The notes beneath the pieces were generated by a model. It was not told the DNA's origin. It ran no database searches and saw only the letters and a list, made by a program, of their open reading frames with translations. Shown piece after piece: positions 16,565 through 25,484 of a stretch of 64,000 nucleotides of DNA (position 1 is the first letter of the stretch; every line of letters begins with the position of its first letter). The translations under genes were made by a program, and so were the position numbers. Origin of the DNA: an uncultured Muribaculaceae bacterium (GTDB lineage Bacteria > Bacteroidota > Bacteroidia > Bacteroidales > Muribaculaceae); assembly GCA_910584365.1 (NCBI GenBank), contig CAJUAF010000007.1, positions 1 to 64,000 on the forward strand, in the 5' to 3' direction.

Positions 16565-19345
16565 TCAGCCCACCACGATGTTGACGATTTTACCGGGGAC
16601 GACGATTACTTTGCGGATGGTCTTTCCGTCGAGCCAGCGGGAAGCGTCGGGAGCGGCAAGGGCCAGTTCGCGGATTTCGTCCTGGGTGGCTTCCGGGGAA
16701 ACGGAGATGGTGAAGCGGGCTTTTCCGTTGAAGGAGACAGCCATGTTGACGGCTTCGTCTTTAAGATAATCCTCGTTCCAGTCGGGCCACTGTGCGTCGC
16801 AGACCGAACCGCAGGTGTCGTCGGAGTAGAGGGCGTGCCACAGTTCTTCGGCGATATGCGGGGCAAACGGTGCCAGAAGCACAACCAGCGGCAGAAGCAC
16901 CTCGCGGGAGTGGCAGTTGAGCTTGGTAAGGTCGTTCACACAGATCATGAAAGCCGCCACTGATGTATTGTAGGAGAACGTCTCGATATCTCCCGTCACT
17001 TTCTTGATCAGAGTATGGATAGCCTTGAGAGCCTCGCGGGAAGGTTTATCGTCGGTTACCAGCCATTTGTCACCTTTGTAGAAGAGGTTCCAGAGTTTTT
17101 TGAGGAAACGGTTCACACCGTCGATACCGTTGGTGTCCCAGGGCTTGCTCTGCTCCACCGGTCCGAGGAACATTTCATAAAGGCGGAGAGTGTCGGCACC
17201 GTAACGTACCACGATATCGTCGGGATTTACAACGTTGAACATCGACTTCGACATCTTCTCCACAGCCCATCCGCAGACATATTTTCCGTCTTCGAGGATG
17301 AATTCCGCGTCGGCATATTCCGGACGCCATGCGCGGAACTTGTCGAGATCGAGAATATCATTGCTCACGATATTGACATCGACATGAATCGGCGTGGTGT
17401 CGTAGTTGTCGCGCAGACCGGCCGATACAAACGTGTTCGTATCCTTGATGCGGTAAACGAAGCTCGAACGCCCCTGGATCATACCCTGGTTGACAAGTTT
17501 GCGGTAGGGCTCATCCTTGCATACCTTCCCGAGGTCGTAGAGGAACTTGTTCCAGAAACGGGAATAGATAAGGTGGCCCGTGGCGTGTTCGGTACCTCCG
17601 ACATAGAGGTCCACCTGCTGCCAGTAGTCATTGGCCTCGCGGGACACAAGTTCCTCGCCGTTACGGGGATCCATGTAACGGAGATAATATGCCGACGAAC
17701 CGGCGAATCCAGGCATAGTATTGAGTTCCAGGGGATAACCATCCTCGGTCTGCCAGTTCTCGGCGCGTCCCAGCGGGGGTTCGCCGCTTTCGGTGGGGAG
17801 ATACTTGTCTATTTCAGGCAGCAGCAGCGGAAGTTTGTCGAGGGGAAGCATCCGGGGAATCCCGTCCTTGTAATAAACGGGGAAAGGCTCGCCCCAGTAG
17901 CGCTGACGCGAGAAAATGGCGTCGCGCAGACGGTAATTTACTTTCACGCGGCCGATTCCCTCCTCTTCGATGAATTTTTTGGTCCTGGCGATGGCGTCTT
18001 TCACTTCCAGCCCGTTGAGGTCGAGCTTGTCGGAAGCGGAGTTGATCATCTTCCCTTCTTTGGCGTCGAAGCTCTCCCGGGAAACGTCCGCTCCCTCGAT
18101 AAGAGGAATAATCGGCAGGTCGAACTTGCGGGCGAACGCATAGTCGCGGCTGTCATGGGCCGGAACGGCCATGATGGCACCCGTGCCGTAACCGGCCAGT
18201 ACGTAATCGCTGACCCATACGGGAATCTTCTTGCCCGAAAGAGGATTGATGGCGTATGCTCCGGTGAAGACACCGGAAACCTTACGGTCGGCGATGCGCT
18301 CGCGCTCGGTCTTGTGCTTCACTTCGGCGAGATAGTCGTCCACTGCCTTGCGCTGCTCCGGAAGGGTTATCATGTCGACATATTTGCTCTCGGGAGCAAG
18401 CACCATGAAAGTGACTCCGAAGACAGTGTCGGCGCGGGTGGTGAATATAGTCATCTCCACGTCGGAATCCGCTACCTTGAACTGCATTTCGGCCCCCTCG
18501 CTGCGTCCGATCCAGTTGCGCTGGGTTTCCTTTATGGAATCGCTCCATTCAAGGGTATCCAGCCCTTCGAGCAGACGGGGAGCGTAGGCGCTGACGCGGA
18601 GACACCACTGATACATCAGTTTCTGCTCCACGGGGTAGCCTCCGCGGATAGATACCCCCTCGCTTACCTCGTCATTTGCCAGCACGGTACCGAGTTTCGG
18701 ACACCAGTTGACCATCGTGTTGCCCAGGTAAGCGATGCGGTAATTCATCATTACATCGGAACGCTCCTTGTCGGACATCGCCTTCCACTCCTCCGCCGTG
18801 AATTTCAGCGGACGCGACTCGGCGGCCGTATGCCCTTCCGAACCATGCTCGTCGAAATAAGCCTCAAGCTCGGTCACGGGACGCGCTTTCTGAAGCTTCA
18901 CATCGAAATAGTGGTTGAACATCTCGATGAACGCCCACTGGGTCCAGTGGTAATACTCCGGGTCGCAGGTACGTATCTCGCGGTCCCAGTCATAACAGAA
19001 ACCTATGCGGTCGAGCTGCTGGCGGTAGCGGGCGATGTTCTGGGTAGTTGTCTTTTCGGGATGCTGGCCGGTCTGGATGGCGTACTGCTCGGCGGGAAGG
19101 CCGTAAGCGTCGTAGCCCATCGGATGAAGGACATTGAACCCCTTGAGACGTTTGTAACGGGCGAAGATATCGCTGGCGATGTAGCCTAACGGATGTCCTA
19201 CATGAAGTCCTGCACCCGAAGGGTAAGGAAACATATCAAGGACGTAGAACTTAGGTCTGCTTTTGTCTATTTCAGTATGGTAGATATTGTTATCTTTCCA
19301 GTACTGCTGCCAGCGGGCTTCTATTTTCTTATGATTGTAATCCAT
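16565..19345 (-). CDS. leuS: Leucine--tRNA ligase
   Basis: 926 aa class I aminoacyl-tRNA synthetase. The HIGH signature appears as GLHVGHPLGY (about residue 47), inside FPYPSGAGLHVGHP, and the KMSKS loop as AVEKMSKSMFN (about residue 705). The editing (CP1) domain between them is present (for example TTRADTVFGVTFMVLAPES), so mischarged tRNA can be hydrolysed. Length is normal for Bacteroidetes LeuRS. It is downstream of nadA on the same strand with a 38-bp gap. A 724-codon antisense open frame over it is a composition artefact. Confidence 0.98.
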   Translation of the reverse strand: MDYNHKKIEARWQQYWKDNNIYHTEIDKSRPKFYVLDMFPYPSGAGLHVGHPLGYIASDIFARYKRLKGFNVLHPMGYDAYGLPAEQYAIQTGQHPEKTTTQNIARYRQQLDRIGFCYDWDREIRTCDPEYYHWTQWAFIEMFNHYFDVKLQKARPVTELEAYFDEHGSEGHTAAESRPLKFTAEEWKAMSDKERSDVMMNYRIAYLGNTMVNWCPKLGTVLANDEVSEGVSIRGGYPVEQKLMYQWCLRVSAYAPRLLEGLDTLEWSDSIKETQRNWIGRSEGAEMQFKVADSDVEMTIFTTRADTVFGVTFMVLAPESKYVDMITLPEQRKAVDDYLAEVKHKTERERIADRKVSGVFTGAYAINPLSGKKIPVWVSDYVLAGYGTGAIMAVPAHDSRDYAFARKFDLPIIPLIEGADVSRESFDAKEGKMINSASDKLDLNGLEVKDAIARTKKFIEEEGIGRVKVNYRLRDAIFSRQRYWGEPFPVYYKDGIPRMLPLDKLPLLLPEIDKYLPTESGEPPLGRAENWQTEDGYPLELNTMPGFAGSSAYYLRYMDPRNGEELVSREANDYWQQVDLYVGGTEHATGHLIYSRFWNKFLYDLGKVCKDEPYRKLVNQGMIQGRSSFVYRIKDTNTFVSAGLRDNYDTTPIHVDVNIVSNDILDLDKFRAWRPEYADAEFILEDGKYVCGWAVEKMSKSMFNVVNPDDIVVRYGADTLRLYEMFLGPVEQSKPWDTNGIDGVNRFLKKLWNLFYKGDKWLVTDDKPSREALKAIHTLIKKVTGDIETFSYNTSVAAFMICVNDLTKLNCHSREVLLPLVVLLAPFAPHIAEELWHALYSDDTCGSVCDAQWPDWNEDYLKDEAVNMAVSFNGKARFTISVSPEATQDEIRELALAAPDASRWLDGKTIRKVIVVPGKIVNIVVG

Positions 19346-19383
19346 TTTGGAAGTTATGTTATACGGTTCAGGATACCACTCCC

Positions 19384-20322
19384 CTATTCGCTCATGCTGA
19401 GCATCCGGTCGATTGACTTTACGGCCTCGGAGGCGATCAGCGGATCAACCTCAATCTCGGGAGCGAGGTCGCGCAGACAGTCGCGCAGCTTTTCGAGGGT
19501 GTTGAGTTTCATGTAGGCGCAGTTGTTGCAGGCGCATCCGGCCTCCTCGGGGGGAGCGGGGATAAAAGTCTTTTCGGGACACTGCAGGCGCATCTTGTGC
19601 AGGATTCCGCTCTCGGTGGCGACGATGAATTCCCGGGCCGGACTTTCTTTGGCATAATTGAGCAGGGCAGCCGTGGAACCCACCTTGTCGGCCAACAGGA
19701 CAACGGCCTGTTTACACTCGGGATGGACCAGCACTTTGGCCCGGGGATGCTCTTTTTTCAGACGGATAATCCCTTCGAGGGAGAACTGTTCATGGACGTG
19801 GCAGGCGCCGTCCCATATAAGCATCTTCCGCCCGGTCTCGGAGCTGATATAGTTTCCAAGGTTTCGGTCCGGACCGAAAATAATCTTCGCGTCCTCAGGA
19901 AGGGCTTTTACTATTTTCAGGGCGTTGGAGGAGGTTACGACCACGTCGGTCAGTGCTTTGACAGCAGCCGAAGTGTTGACATAGCTCACCACAGTGTGGT
20001 CCGGATGCTCCTTTACGAATTTTTCAAACTCGTCGGCCGGGCAGGAATCGGCCAGCGAACAGCCCGCTTCCATATCGGGCACCAGCACGGTCTTGTCGGG
20101 ACAGAGAATCTTGGTTGTCTCCCCCATGAAATGCACTCCGCAGAGGACTATAACCTTGTTTGGAAGCGTGCGGGCCACCTGGGCCAGAGCCAGGGAATCA
20201 CCTACCACGTCGGCAAGGTCCTGAATCTCCCCGTCTGTATAATAATGGGCCATGATGGCGGCGTCGCGCTCTTTTTTAAGGCGCTTGATTTCCTCCGTCA
20301 GGCTGACGTTACTGTTTTCCAT
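19384..20322 (-). CDS. nadA: Quinolinate synthase A
   Basis: 312 aa. Condenses iminoaspartate with dihydroxyacetone phosphate to quinolinate in NAD biosynthesis, using a 4Fe-4S cluster. Seen: MAHYYTDGEIQDLADVVGDS near the N-terminus, FMGETTKILCPDK around the first cluster cysteine, and the C-terminal GCACNNCAYMK holding the last ligand. I place the start at ATG 20322 (MENSNVSLTEE), about 20 nt after the promoter; the open frame runs to 20376. No nadB or nadC is next to it in this window. Confidence 0.97.
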   Translation of the reverse strand: MENSNVSLTEEIKRLKKERDAAIMAHYYTDGEIQDLADVVGDSLALAQVARTLPNKVIVLCGVHFMGETTKILCPDKTVLVPDMEAGCSLADSCPADEFEKFVKEHPDHTVVSYVNTSAAVKALTDVVVTSSNALKIVKALPEDAKIIFGPDRNLGNYISSETGRKMLIWDGACHVHEQFSLEGIIRLKKEHPRAKVLVHPECKQAVVLLADKVGSTAALLNYAKESPAREFIVATESGILHKMRLQCPEKTFIPAPPEEAGCACNNCAYMKLNTLEKLRDCLRDLAPEIEVDPLIASEAVKSIDRMLSMSE

Positions 20323-20346
20323 TTTGCGCAAAATTGTTCTTTGCCA

Positions 20347-20377
20347 CAAAATTAGCAAAATTTTCCCAACGGTCAAA
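20347..20377 (-). promoter_or_regulatory. Promoter of nadA
   Basis: Minus-strand -33 TTTG (20374-20377) and -7 TAATTTTG (20347-20354), 19 nt apart. It supports the ATG at 20322 as the nadA start. Confidence 0.75.
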
Positions 20378-20406
20378 ATATTGTCCCCGCCGCCTTTACC
20401 TGGGCA

Positions 20407-21753
20407 TTAGATTCCGTTGAACTTGTAGGCGAACCCGATAGAAAGAACTTCCTTGAACATGAAGCGGCGCCAGGAGGTATCGGCCACTTCAGGTGCCTGG
20501 GAATCATAGCGCAGATGGGCGTAGACACGGGCCGACATGAACCGGTTTATCGAGAAGTCTATCGTATGTTCCCAGTCCCCCTGGAGATACTCGTAATTTG
20601 TAAAAGCGAACAGACGTGTAAAATAAGTGATATTATAGGTCAGCTGCCATTTGAAAGTAAGCTCCACGGAGGAACCTATCTCGCTCTTGGAAGTTTTTCC
20701 CGGATCGATGCCGAAAGCCTCGGGGTTTAGATTGGGATTCGTGCAGGTCTTCAGGTTGTAGCTCAGAGGGGCCAGGGACGCATTGAACTGGACCGTCTTG
20801 CGTGGATTTTCATAAGAGTACGTCATACCGACACCGACGTTAAGCTCTCCCGGAGAGAGGAACGCCGCTATCATCTCGTCGGAATTCTTCTTGTAGTTGT
20901 TCAGGAGCTGGGTCTTGAACAGTACGTTTATCGAATAGTACCATCGCTGGGCTGCCTTATAGCCGAACTTGGAATTTACCTGGAAGAGGTCTTCCGAAAT
21001 GTTATACTTATGTATGGAGTCATCCGGAGCATTGTTAACTCCGAGCTTATATCCCACCGACGTCTCGAAAATTATATTCGGGTTGAATTTGGGATTTAGT
21101 TTTATATTATAGAGAGCGCTTCCGATTATATTCAGATTGGAATTACCACCCTGATACCAGTTAGGGGATATATATGCCTGGGAGAACTGGAGGGAACCGT
21201 CAAACGTATGAAGCCAGTTGATATGTTCCCGCTTCATATCCGGAACAATGTTCTTCATAGTGTCAAGAGGCGCTTCCTGGAATTCCTCTACGGTAAGTTT
21301 GGCAGTGGCCGGATCAAGGTGCATGACGAACTTCTTGGGCGGACGAGGCATCGTCGCCATATTGTATCGCACTATATCCGGATGCTCACACATGAACCGC
21401 TGCATGAAATAGCGCTGACGGTAATTGCTTTTTACCAGTCGGTCGAAAAATGAGGTCGGAGTGTCGGCATCGGGGAAAGGTTCGGTCAGCGGATCCCCCG
21501 CTTTTTCCTTCAGAAACATATCATAGGAATCGAACACCAGAGGCATATAGAATGTCGACGAATAGAGCCGGTCGGTGACATCGATTGTAGTGTCTGTCGG
21601 AAGGGTCATCCCCGGCAGCACCACCATCCCCCTCTCAGCATCGGAAGGGAGCTGCATGGTTTCCCCTTCGACTATCAGCTCGTCGAACAGGGACTGGGCC
21701 GTCGACGCGGAGGTTCCCGTAAGGAGCATCACGGCGGCAAACAGAATCTTCAT
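20407..21753 (-). CDS. DUF3078 outer-membrane-associated protein
   Basis: 448 aa with signal peptide (MKILFAAVMLLTGTSASTAQ). The C-terminal two thirds look like a beta barrel with DUF3078 features: a WLHTFDGSLQFSQAYISPNW segment, YQGGNSNLNIIGSALYNIKL and a LSIGFAYKFNG terminus. DUF3078 proteins are Bacteroidetes-specific outer membrane proteins of unknown function. ATG 21753 gives the signal peptide; the frame is open to 21867. It borders the candidate replication origin. Confidence 0.85.
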   Translation of the reverse strand: MKILFAAVMLLTGTSASTAQSLFDELIVEGETMQLPSDAERGMVVLPGMTLPTDTTIDVTDRLYSSTFYMPLVFDSYDMFLKEKAGDPLTEPFPDADTPTSFFDRLVKSNYRQRYFMQRFMCEHPDIVRYNMATMPRPPKKFVMHLDPATAKLTVEEFQEAPLDTMKNIVPDMKREHINWLHTFDGSLQFSQAYISPNWYQGGNSNLNIIGSALYNIKLNPKFNPNIIFETSVGYKLGVNNAPDDSIHKYNISEDLFQVNSKFGYKAAQRWYYSINVLFKTQLLNNYKKNSDEMIAAFLSPGELNVGVGMTYSYENPRKTVQFNASLAPLSYNLKTCTNPNLNPEAFGIDPGKTSKSEIGSSVELTFKWQLTYNITYFTRLFAFTNYEYLQGDWEHTIDFSINRFMSARVYAHLRYDSQAPEVADTSWRRFMFKEVLSIGFAYKFNGI

Positions 21754-21836
21754 GAAGCAATCTCCGGTGTGGAAATGTATATATATTTTTTTTAAGGGAC
21801 AAAACATAGTGAAAACGTGATGGATTTGTATGTCTG

Positions 21837-21868
21837 CAAAGTTACGCCTTTTCCATCTTTTCTCCAAA
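21837..21868 (-). promoter_or_regulatory. Promoter of the DUF3078 gene
   Basis: Minus-strand -33 TTTG (21865-21868) and -7 TAACTTTG (21837-21844), 20 nt apart; the leader is about 80 nt. Confidence 0.7.
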
Positions 21869-21869
21869 T

Positions 21870-22460
21870 CGCCGCTCTGATTTGAGACCTCTCCTCTCTG
21901 GCTTTCCGCAGGATTTCCCGTAGGTTTTCAACAGTCTTTTTTATAAGTAGGTTTTAAAGGAAAAAGAAAACGAAGTTTTTTTGAAATCCCGAAAAAATCT
22001 CCAATATCAATAAAGCCTGTTGAAAACCCCGATAACTTTTGGTCTTAAAATTTGCATCTGACGGTTATTGACATCCGCTTTCAGGTTATTGACAGATTAT
22101 CAATACAAAGGAGGCTGAGAAACAGGTATTTACTCGGTTATCAACATAGTGTTTATAACTTTATCAACTGATAACTCTCCGGTTTTCAACAGTTGATAAA
22201 CCCAGGAAAAGGCGTTGAAACAGCACTTGAAAACTTACTTTCCCAAACTTTGGATATCTCGCTGAAAGGTATAAGCCCGTGACTTAACGATAAAGTCAAG
22301 TTTTCGGTCATTTATTTGAAAATATGTTTTCAATACGGTTATCAACATCTTTTTCAACACTGTTTATCGACCTTCAGCCGGAAGTTATCCACCCTGTAAA
22401 GGAGAACAAAACAGACTCTGGATTTGTATAATTTTAAAAGAGGATTCTTCCTCTCCTACC
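21870..22460. other. Candidate chromosomal replication origin (oriC)
   Basis: A gene-free AT-rich stretch with a dense cluster of DnaA-box-like 9-mers (consensus TTATCCACA): TTATTGACA at 22065 and 22086, TTATCAATA 22097, TTATCAACA 22138 and 22339, TTATCAACT 22161 and (minus strand) 22191, TTATCGACC 22364, TTATCCACC 22385. There are also four TTTTCAACA-type copies (21925, 22018 minus, 22183, 22351). An 11-bp perfect inverted repeat (TTTATCAACTG, 22160-22170 / 22190-22200) joins two boxes. AT-rich tracts (about 21940-22015 and 22300-22335) could unwind. A parS-like site lies 36 kb away. The call is inference: box density is seen, function is not proven. Confidence 0.6.
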
Positions 22461-22489
22461 GGAATGTCTTATAGAAAAAACTATTATTT

Positions 22490-22951
22490 ATGACCACTGG
22501 AAAACTTACATCCGGTCTGCTTATGATAATGACCGCGGCCTTAGGGACCCTGGATGCCGATGCCCAGACTTTCTTTTCAATCGGAGCCGGCAATGAATCG
22601 GTAAGTTTCAATATGTCCACATGGTTGCCCGCTCCGGTTCCGGTGCAGCCGGTCCATGTGCCTCTCCGCCCGGGATATGTCTATGACGAATATGTTCCGG
22701 TCTATCATCATCCGGGAAAGAAAGCCCGGAAAGAGGCCCGCAAAGCCCGGAAAGAGATGCGAAAGGCGCGTAAGCATTATCGGAAAGCCATGCGCCATGC
22801 TTCCCGCGCCCGCAACGCTTTTTATCTTCCCGGAGGTGTGGTGGAGGTGTACCCGGGCTATTATTATGATGACGACGATGACAACCGTCATTACCGCAAG
22901 CATCATCGCCGCCACCATCACGATTATGACGATGACGACGATGACGATTGA
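22490..22951 (+). CDS. Secreted His/Asp-rich low-complexity protein
   Basis: 153 aa with signal peptide (LTSGLLMIMTAALGTLDADA). A Pro/Val-rich middle is followed by a basic helix of repeated KARKEARKARKEMRKARK type (about residues 78-107). The C-terminus alternates acidic runs (DDDDD, DDDDDDD) with a His/Arg cluster (HYRKHHRRHHHD). No family recognised. The tail could bind metal ions or act as a charged linker; that is inference. It begins at the right edge of the candidate origin and is transcribed away from it. Confidence 0.7.
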   Translation: MTTGKLTSGLLMIMTAALGTLDADAQTFFSIGAGNESVSFNMSTWLPAPVPVQPVHVPLRPGYVYDEYVPVYHHPGKKARKEARKARKEMRKARKHYRKAMRHASRARNAFYLPGGVVEVYPGYYYDDDDDNRHYRKHHRRHHHDYDDDDDDD

Positions 22952-22981
22952 TTATCTCCGTACAGAGTTTACGGAGTTTTC

Positions 22982-23350
22982 TCAGGCGAGCCGTTCGGAA
23001 AGATAGTCGGCCAGTACGTCGGCATTGTTTTCCGCGGTGTTGCGTGAACTGAAAAGCAGCGTCACCAGCGGATATTCCGACAGATGTTTCACAAGGGTTT
23101 CCACCTCCGGATTTTCATTCAGCTCCGCGATGTATCGTTTTTTGAATTCATCCCAGCGGTTGGCGGGATCCTGGTGAAACCATTCCCTCAGTTCGGTTGA
23201 AGGGGCGATGTCTTTCGCCCATAGGTCGTAATGGAATTTCTCTTTTGATTCTCCGCGGGGCCAGAGACGGTCTGCGTAGACGCGGTAACCGTCTTCCTCC
23301 CTGGAGCCGTCCGGGTCGGAATAGACCCTTTTTACCTGAATCTTGGTCAT
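22982..23350 (-). CDS. DUF488 (YeaO-like) protein
   Basis: 122 aa with the family signature RVYADRLWPRG (about residues 23-33), the KFHYDLWAKDIAPSTELREW segment and a C-terminal VTLLFSSRNTAENNADVL. DUF488 proteins are small and uncharacterised. Length is normal and the gene stands alone; the convergent His/Asp-rich gene ends 30 bp away. Confidence 0.9.
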   Translation of the reverse strand: MTKIQVKRVYSDPDGSREEDGYRVYADRLWPRGESKEKFHYDLWAKDIAPSTELREWFHQDPANRWDEFKKRYIAELNENPEVETLVKHLSEYPLVTLLFSSRNTAENNADVLADYLSERLA

Positions 23351-23464
23351 AATTTTAAGATTTTGGTTACTATCCGGATATAAGGAGACATAATGTCCCG
23401 GAGCTTATTCAGAAATAAACTCTTATATCAGGAACGTTCCGGCATCATACTAAGTTTTCAGGAT

Positions 23465-24034
23465 TCAGGGAATCCTGAGCAGCTTGTGGGTCTGCAGCGA
23501 AAGACGCCAACGGGGATGATTTTTGATATATCCGATGGTTTCCTCCAGCAGACTGGCATTGCGGGCGGCATCGCCGGTGTCGCATGGCTGCAGGCGCCTC
23601 TCCCCTGCCTCGACGGCCGAGGAATATTTCTCAACAATGGAGCTGTCGCCGGTATAGACTACTTTCAGTTCGTCGACACGGTCAAGGGCAAGCGGAAGTG
23701 ATTTAGGGGAACAGGTGATCCAGTCGATGTTTTCAGGCAGAGGGAAAGTGCCGTTTGTCTCTACCTGGATGAAGTAATTTTCGCGGTGTAGAAGATCTAT
23801 CAGATCCGGAGTAATCTGTATGGAGGGTTCGCCGCCGGTCAGCACTATGTGACGCGCCGGATATCGCTTTGTCTCCATCAGGATCTCTTCCGGCGTCATC
23901 TCGCGGAAAGTTTCATGTTCAGTATCGCAGAAAGGACAACGGAGATTACAGCCTGAAAACCTCACAAATATGGCGGCCGTCCCGGTGAAATGACCTTCTC
24001 CCTGGAGCGAATAAAAGATTTCGTTGATTCTCAT
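23465..24034 (-). CDS. queE: 7-carboxy-7-deazaguanine synthase
   Basis: 189 aa radical-SAM enzyme of queuosine/preQ0 synthesis that converts 6-carboxytetrahydropterin to CDG. The cluster motif CxxxCxxC is present as CNLRCPFC (about residues 30-37), preceded by FYSLQGEGHFTGTAAIFVRF. The GGEPS of VLTGGEPS is the SAM-binding motif. It lies 41 bp downstream of queD on the same strand, so the two consecutive steps are probably co-transcribed; queC and queF are not in the window. Confidence 0.95.
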   Translation of the reverse strand: MRINEIFYSLQGEGHFTGTAAIFVRFSGCNLRCPFCDTEHETFREMTPEEILMETKRYPARHIVLTGGEPSIQITPDLIDLLHRENYFIQVETNGTFPLPENIDWITCSPKSLPLALDRVDELKVVYTGDSSIVEKYSSAVEAGERRLQPCDTGDAARNASLLEETIGYIKNHPRWRLSLQTHKLLRIP

Positions 24035-24075
24035 AGACGGACTGATGATTGATGAGTCGTTTCAGATTTCTGTTT

Positions 24076-24429
24076 TTACAGGGGGGCATTATCTTCTCCG
24101 GGGCATACGTAGACAGCTGTGTTCCCTTCGCTTTCCTGTACGGAAGTCTTGTAGCACTGCGGAATCTGTTCGGTAATCCACCGGGCTATATTTTCCGCTG
24201 TTGGATTGAAAGGAAGCAGTTCGTTGAAATTTCCGTGGTCCAGGAAAGTATGGATTCTCTCTTTTATATGGGTAAAGTCGCAGACCATACCGTCGGCGTT
24301 AAGTTCCCGGGCCTTGCAGTAGACGGTTACTATCCAGTTATGGCCGTGGAGCTGCGAACACTTGCTGGGATATGAGAGTTCCAGACGGTGGCAGCCGGCT
24401 ATCTCCATGCGCTTACAGACGTAGTACAT
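24076..24429 (-). CDS. queD: 6-carboxytetrahydropterin synthase
   Basis: 117 aa, PTPS family. It makes 6-carboxytetrahydropterin from dihydroneopterin triphosphate, the step before QueE. The zinc ligands and catalytic residues are visible in GCHRLELSYPSKCSQLHGHN (Cys nucleophile, His of HGH) and in the FLDHGNFNEL segment. The start ATG 24429 lies about 55 nt after the promoter. The leader was checked for a preQ1 riboswitch and none was recognised. Confidence 0.95.
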   Translation of the reverse strand: MYYVCKRMEIAGCHRLELSYPSKCSQLHGHNWIVTVYCKARELNADGMVCDFTHIKERIHTFLDHGNFNELLPFNPTAENIARWITEQIPQCYKTSVQESEGNTAVYVCPGEDNAPL

Positions 24430-24488
24430 TTTCTTCCGTGTCTTTTTTAAAGAAGCTCTTATTCTTTCTTCGGTATCTTTTACGGCCG

Positions 24489-24496
24489 CAAATTTA
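24489..24496 (-). promoter_or_regulatory. -7 box of the queD-queE operon
   Basis: Minus-strand TAAATTTG; no -33 TTTG at the usual spacing. Confidence 0.5.
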
Positions 24497-24535
24497 CGGA
24501 TAAAACGCGAGAATCCTGTGCGATTGGCCCTATTT

Positions 24536-25456
24536 TCATATCATCCCGGGATTATTGCGGGGATGATGCATGAGAATCTGGCTTTTCAGGGCCGTCGGCG
24601 TCAGGTGGAGATAGATTTCCGTTGTGGCTATCGACTCGTGGCCGAGCATCTGCTGGATGGCTCTCAGGTTGGCTCCCCCTTCGAGAAGGTGGGTGGCGAA
24701 GGAATGGCGCAGCGTATGAGGGGAGATGGTTTTCCGGATGTCGGCTTTCATGGCCAGTTGCCGGATGATGGTGAAAATCATCTGTCGGGTGAGCCGGGAA
24801 CCGCGCCGGTTCAGGAAAAGGATGTTTTCCTCTCCAGGCCTGATGACAACGCGTGAGCGGACTTCCTCCATATATTCCTTTATGCAGTCAATCGAGATTT
24901 CCGACATGGGTACGATGCGTTGCTTCTCCCCTTTACCTTCCACTATCAGATATTTCTCGACGAAGTAGACTTTTGAAATCTGGAGATTAACAAGTTCGGA
25001 AGCGCGCAGCCCGCATCCGTAGAGAGTCTCCAGAATCGCGCGGTTGCGGATTCCTTCAGGCGTGGAGAGGTCTATGGCAGCTATAATGGCGTCGATTTCC
25101 TCTACGGTCAGTACCTCGGGCAGATGGATTCCCAGGCGGGGTTTCTCCAGGAGTTCCGACGGATCGGCGTCGAGATACCCCTCGATTTTAAGGAAATGGA
25201 AAAACTGTTTGATGCCGCTTACAAGGCGTGAGCGCGAGGACGGGGCAATTCCCAGGTCATGAATGGCCGCCATGAACTGTTGCAGGTCGGAATAGGAGGT
25301 CTCTTCTATGTTTTTTCCCTCTTCGGCGAGCCAGTCCAGTAGCTTGTCAATATCCATCGAATAGGCTGTGCGCGTATTGTCCGACAGACCTTTCTGCAGG
25401 GTAAGATACCCCAGGAAAGAGCGTTTTATCCGGTCTGTGTCTGTTATCGGCCGCAT
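24536..25456 (-). CDS. xerD: Tyrosine recombinase XerC/XerD
   Basis: 306 aa. The N-terminal SAM-like core-binding domain (about 1-95) precedes the catalytic domain. Its R-K-H-R-H/W-Y set is visible: Arg in YGCGLRASELV, Lys in VEGKGEKQRIVP, HTLRHSFATHLLEGGANLRA, LGHESIATTEIY with the nucleophilic Tyr. It is chromosomal-dimer-resolution sized and resembles XerD more than an integrase. It acts at dif, which lies near the terminus. It is about 30 bp after the methyltransferase-like gene on the same strand. Confidence 0.93.
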   Translation of the reverse strand: MRPITDTDRIKRSFLGYLTLQKGLSDNTRTAYSMDIDKLLDWLAEEGKNIEETSYSDLQQFMAAIHDLGIAPSSRSRLVSGIKQFFHFLKIEGYLDADPSELLEKPRLGIHLPEVLTVEEIDAIIAAIDLSTPEGIRNRAILETLYGCGLRASELVNLQISKVYFVEKYLIVEGKGEKQRIVPMSEISIDCIKEYMEEVRSRVVIRPGEENILFLNRRGSRLTRQMIFTIIRQLAMKADIRKTISPHTLRHSFATHLLEGGANLRAIQQMLGHESIATTEIYLHLTPTALKSQILMHHPRNNPGMI

Positions 25457-25484
25457 GACTCACTGTGAAAGATGTGTTGTCCTG

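Noticed and set aside
17015..19189. 724-codon open frame antisense to leuS
   Set aside because: leuS is unambiguous on the other strand; long antisense frames are expected from GC-rich codon bias. The same reason rejects the antisense frames over the 1307-aa protein and YfhO.
24430..24488. Possible preQ1 riboswitch before queD
   Set aside because: The short leader lacks the preQ1-I pattern (GGTTC loop and downstream A-rich pairing).
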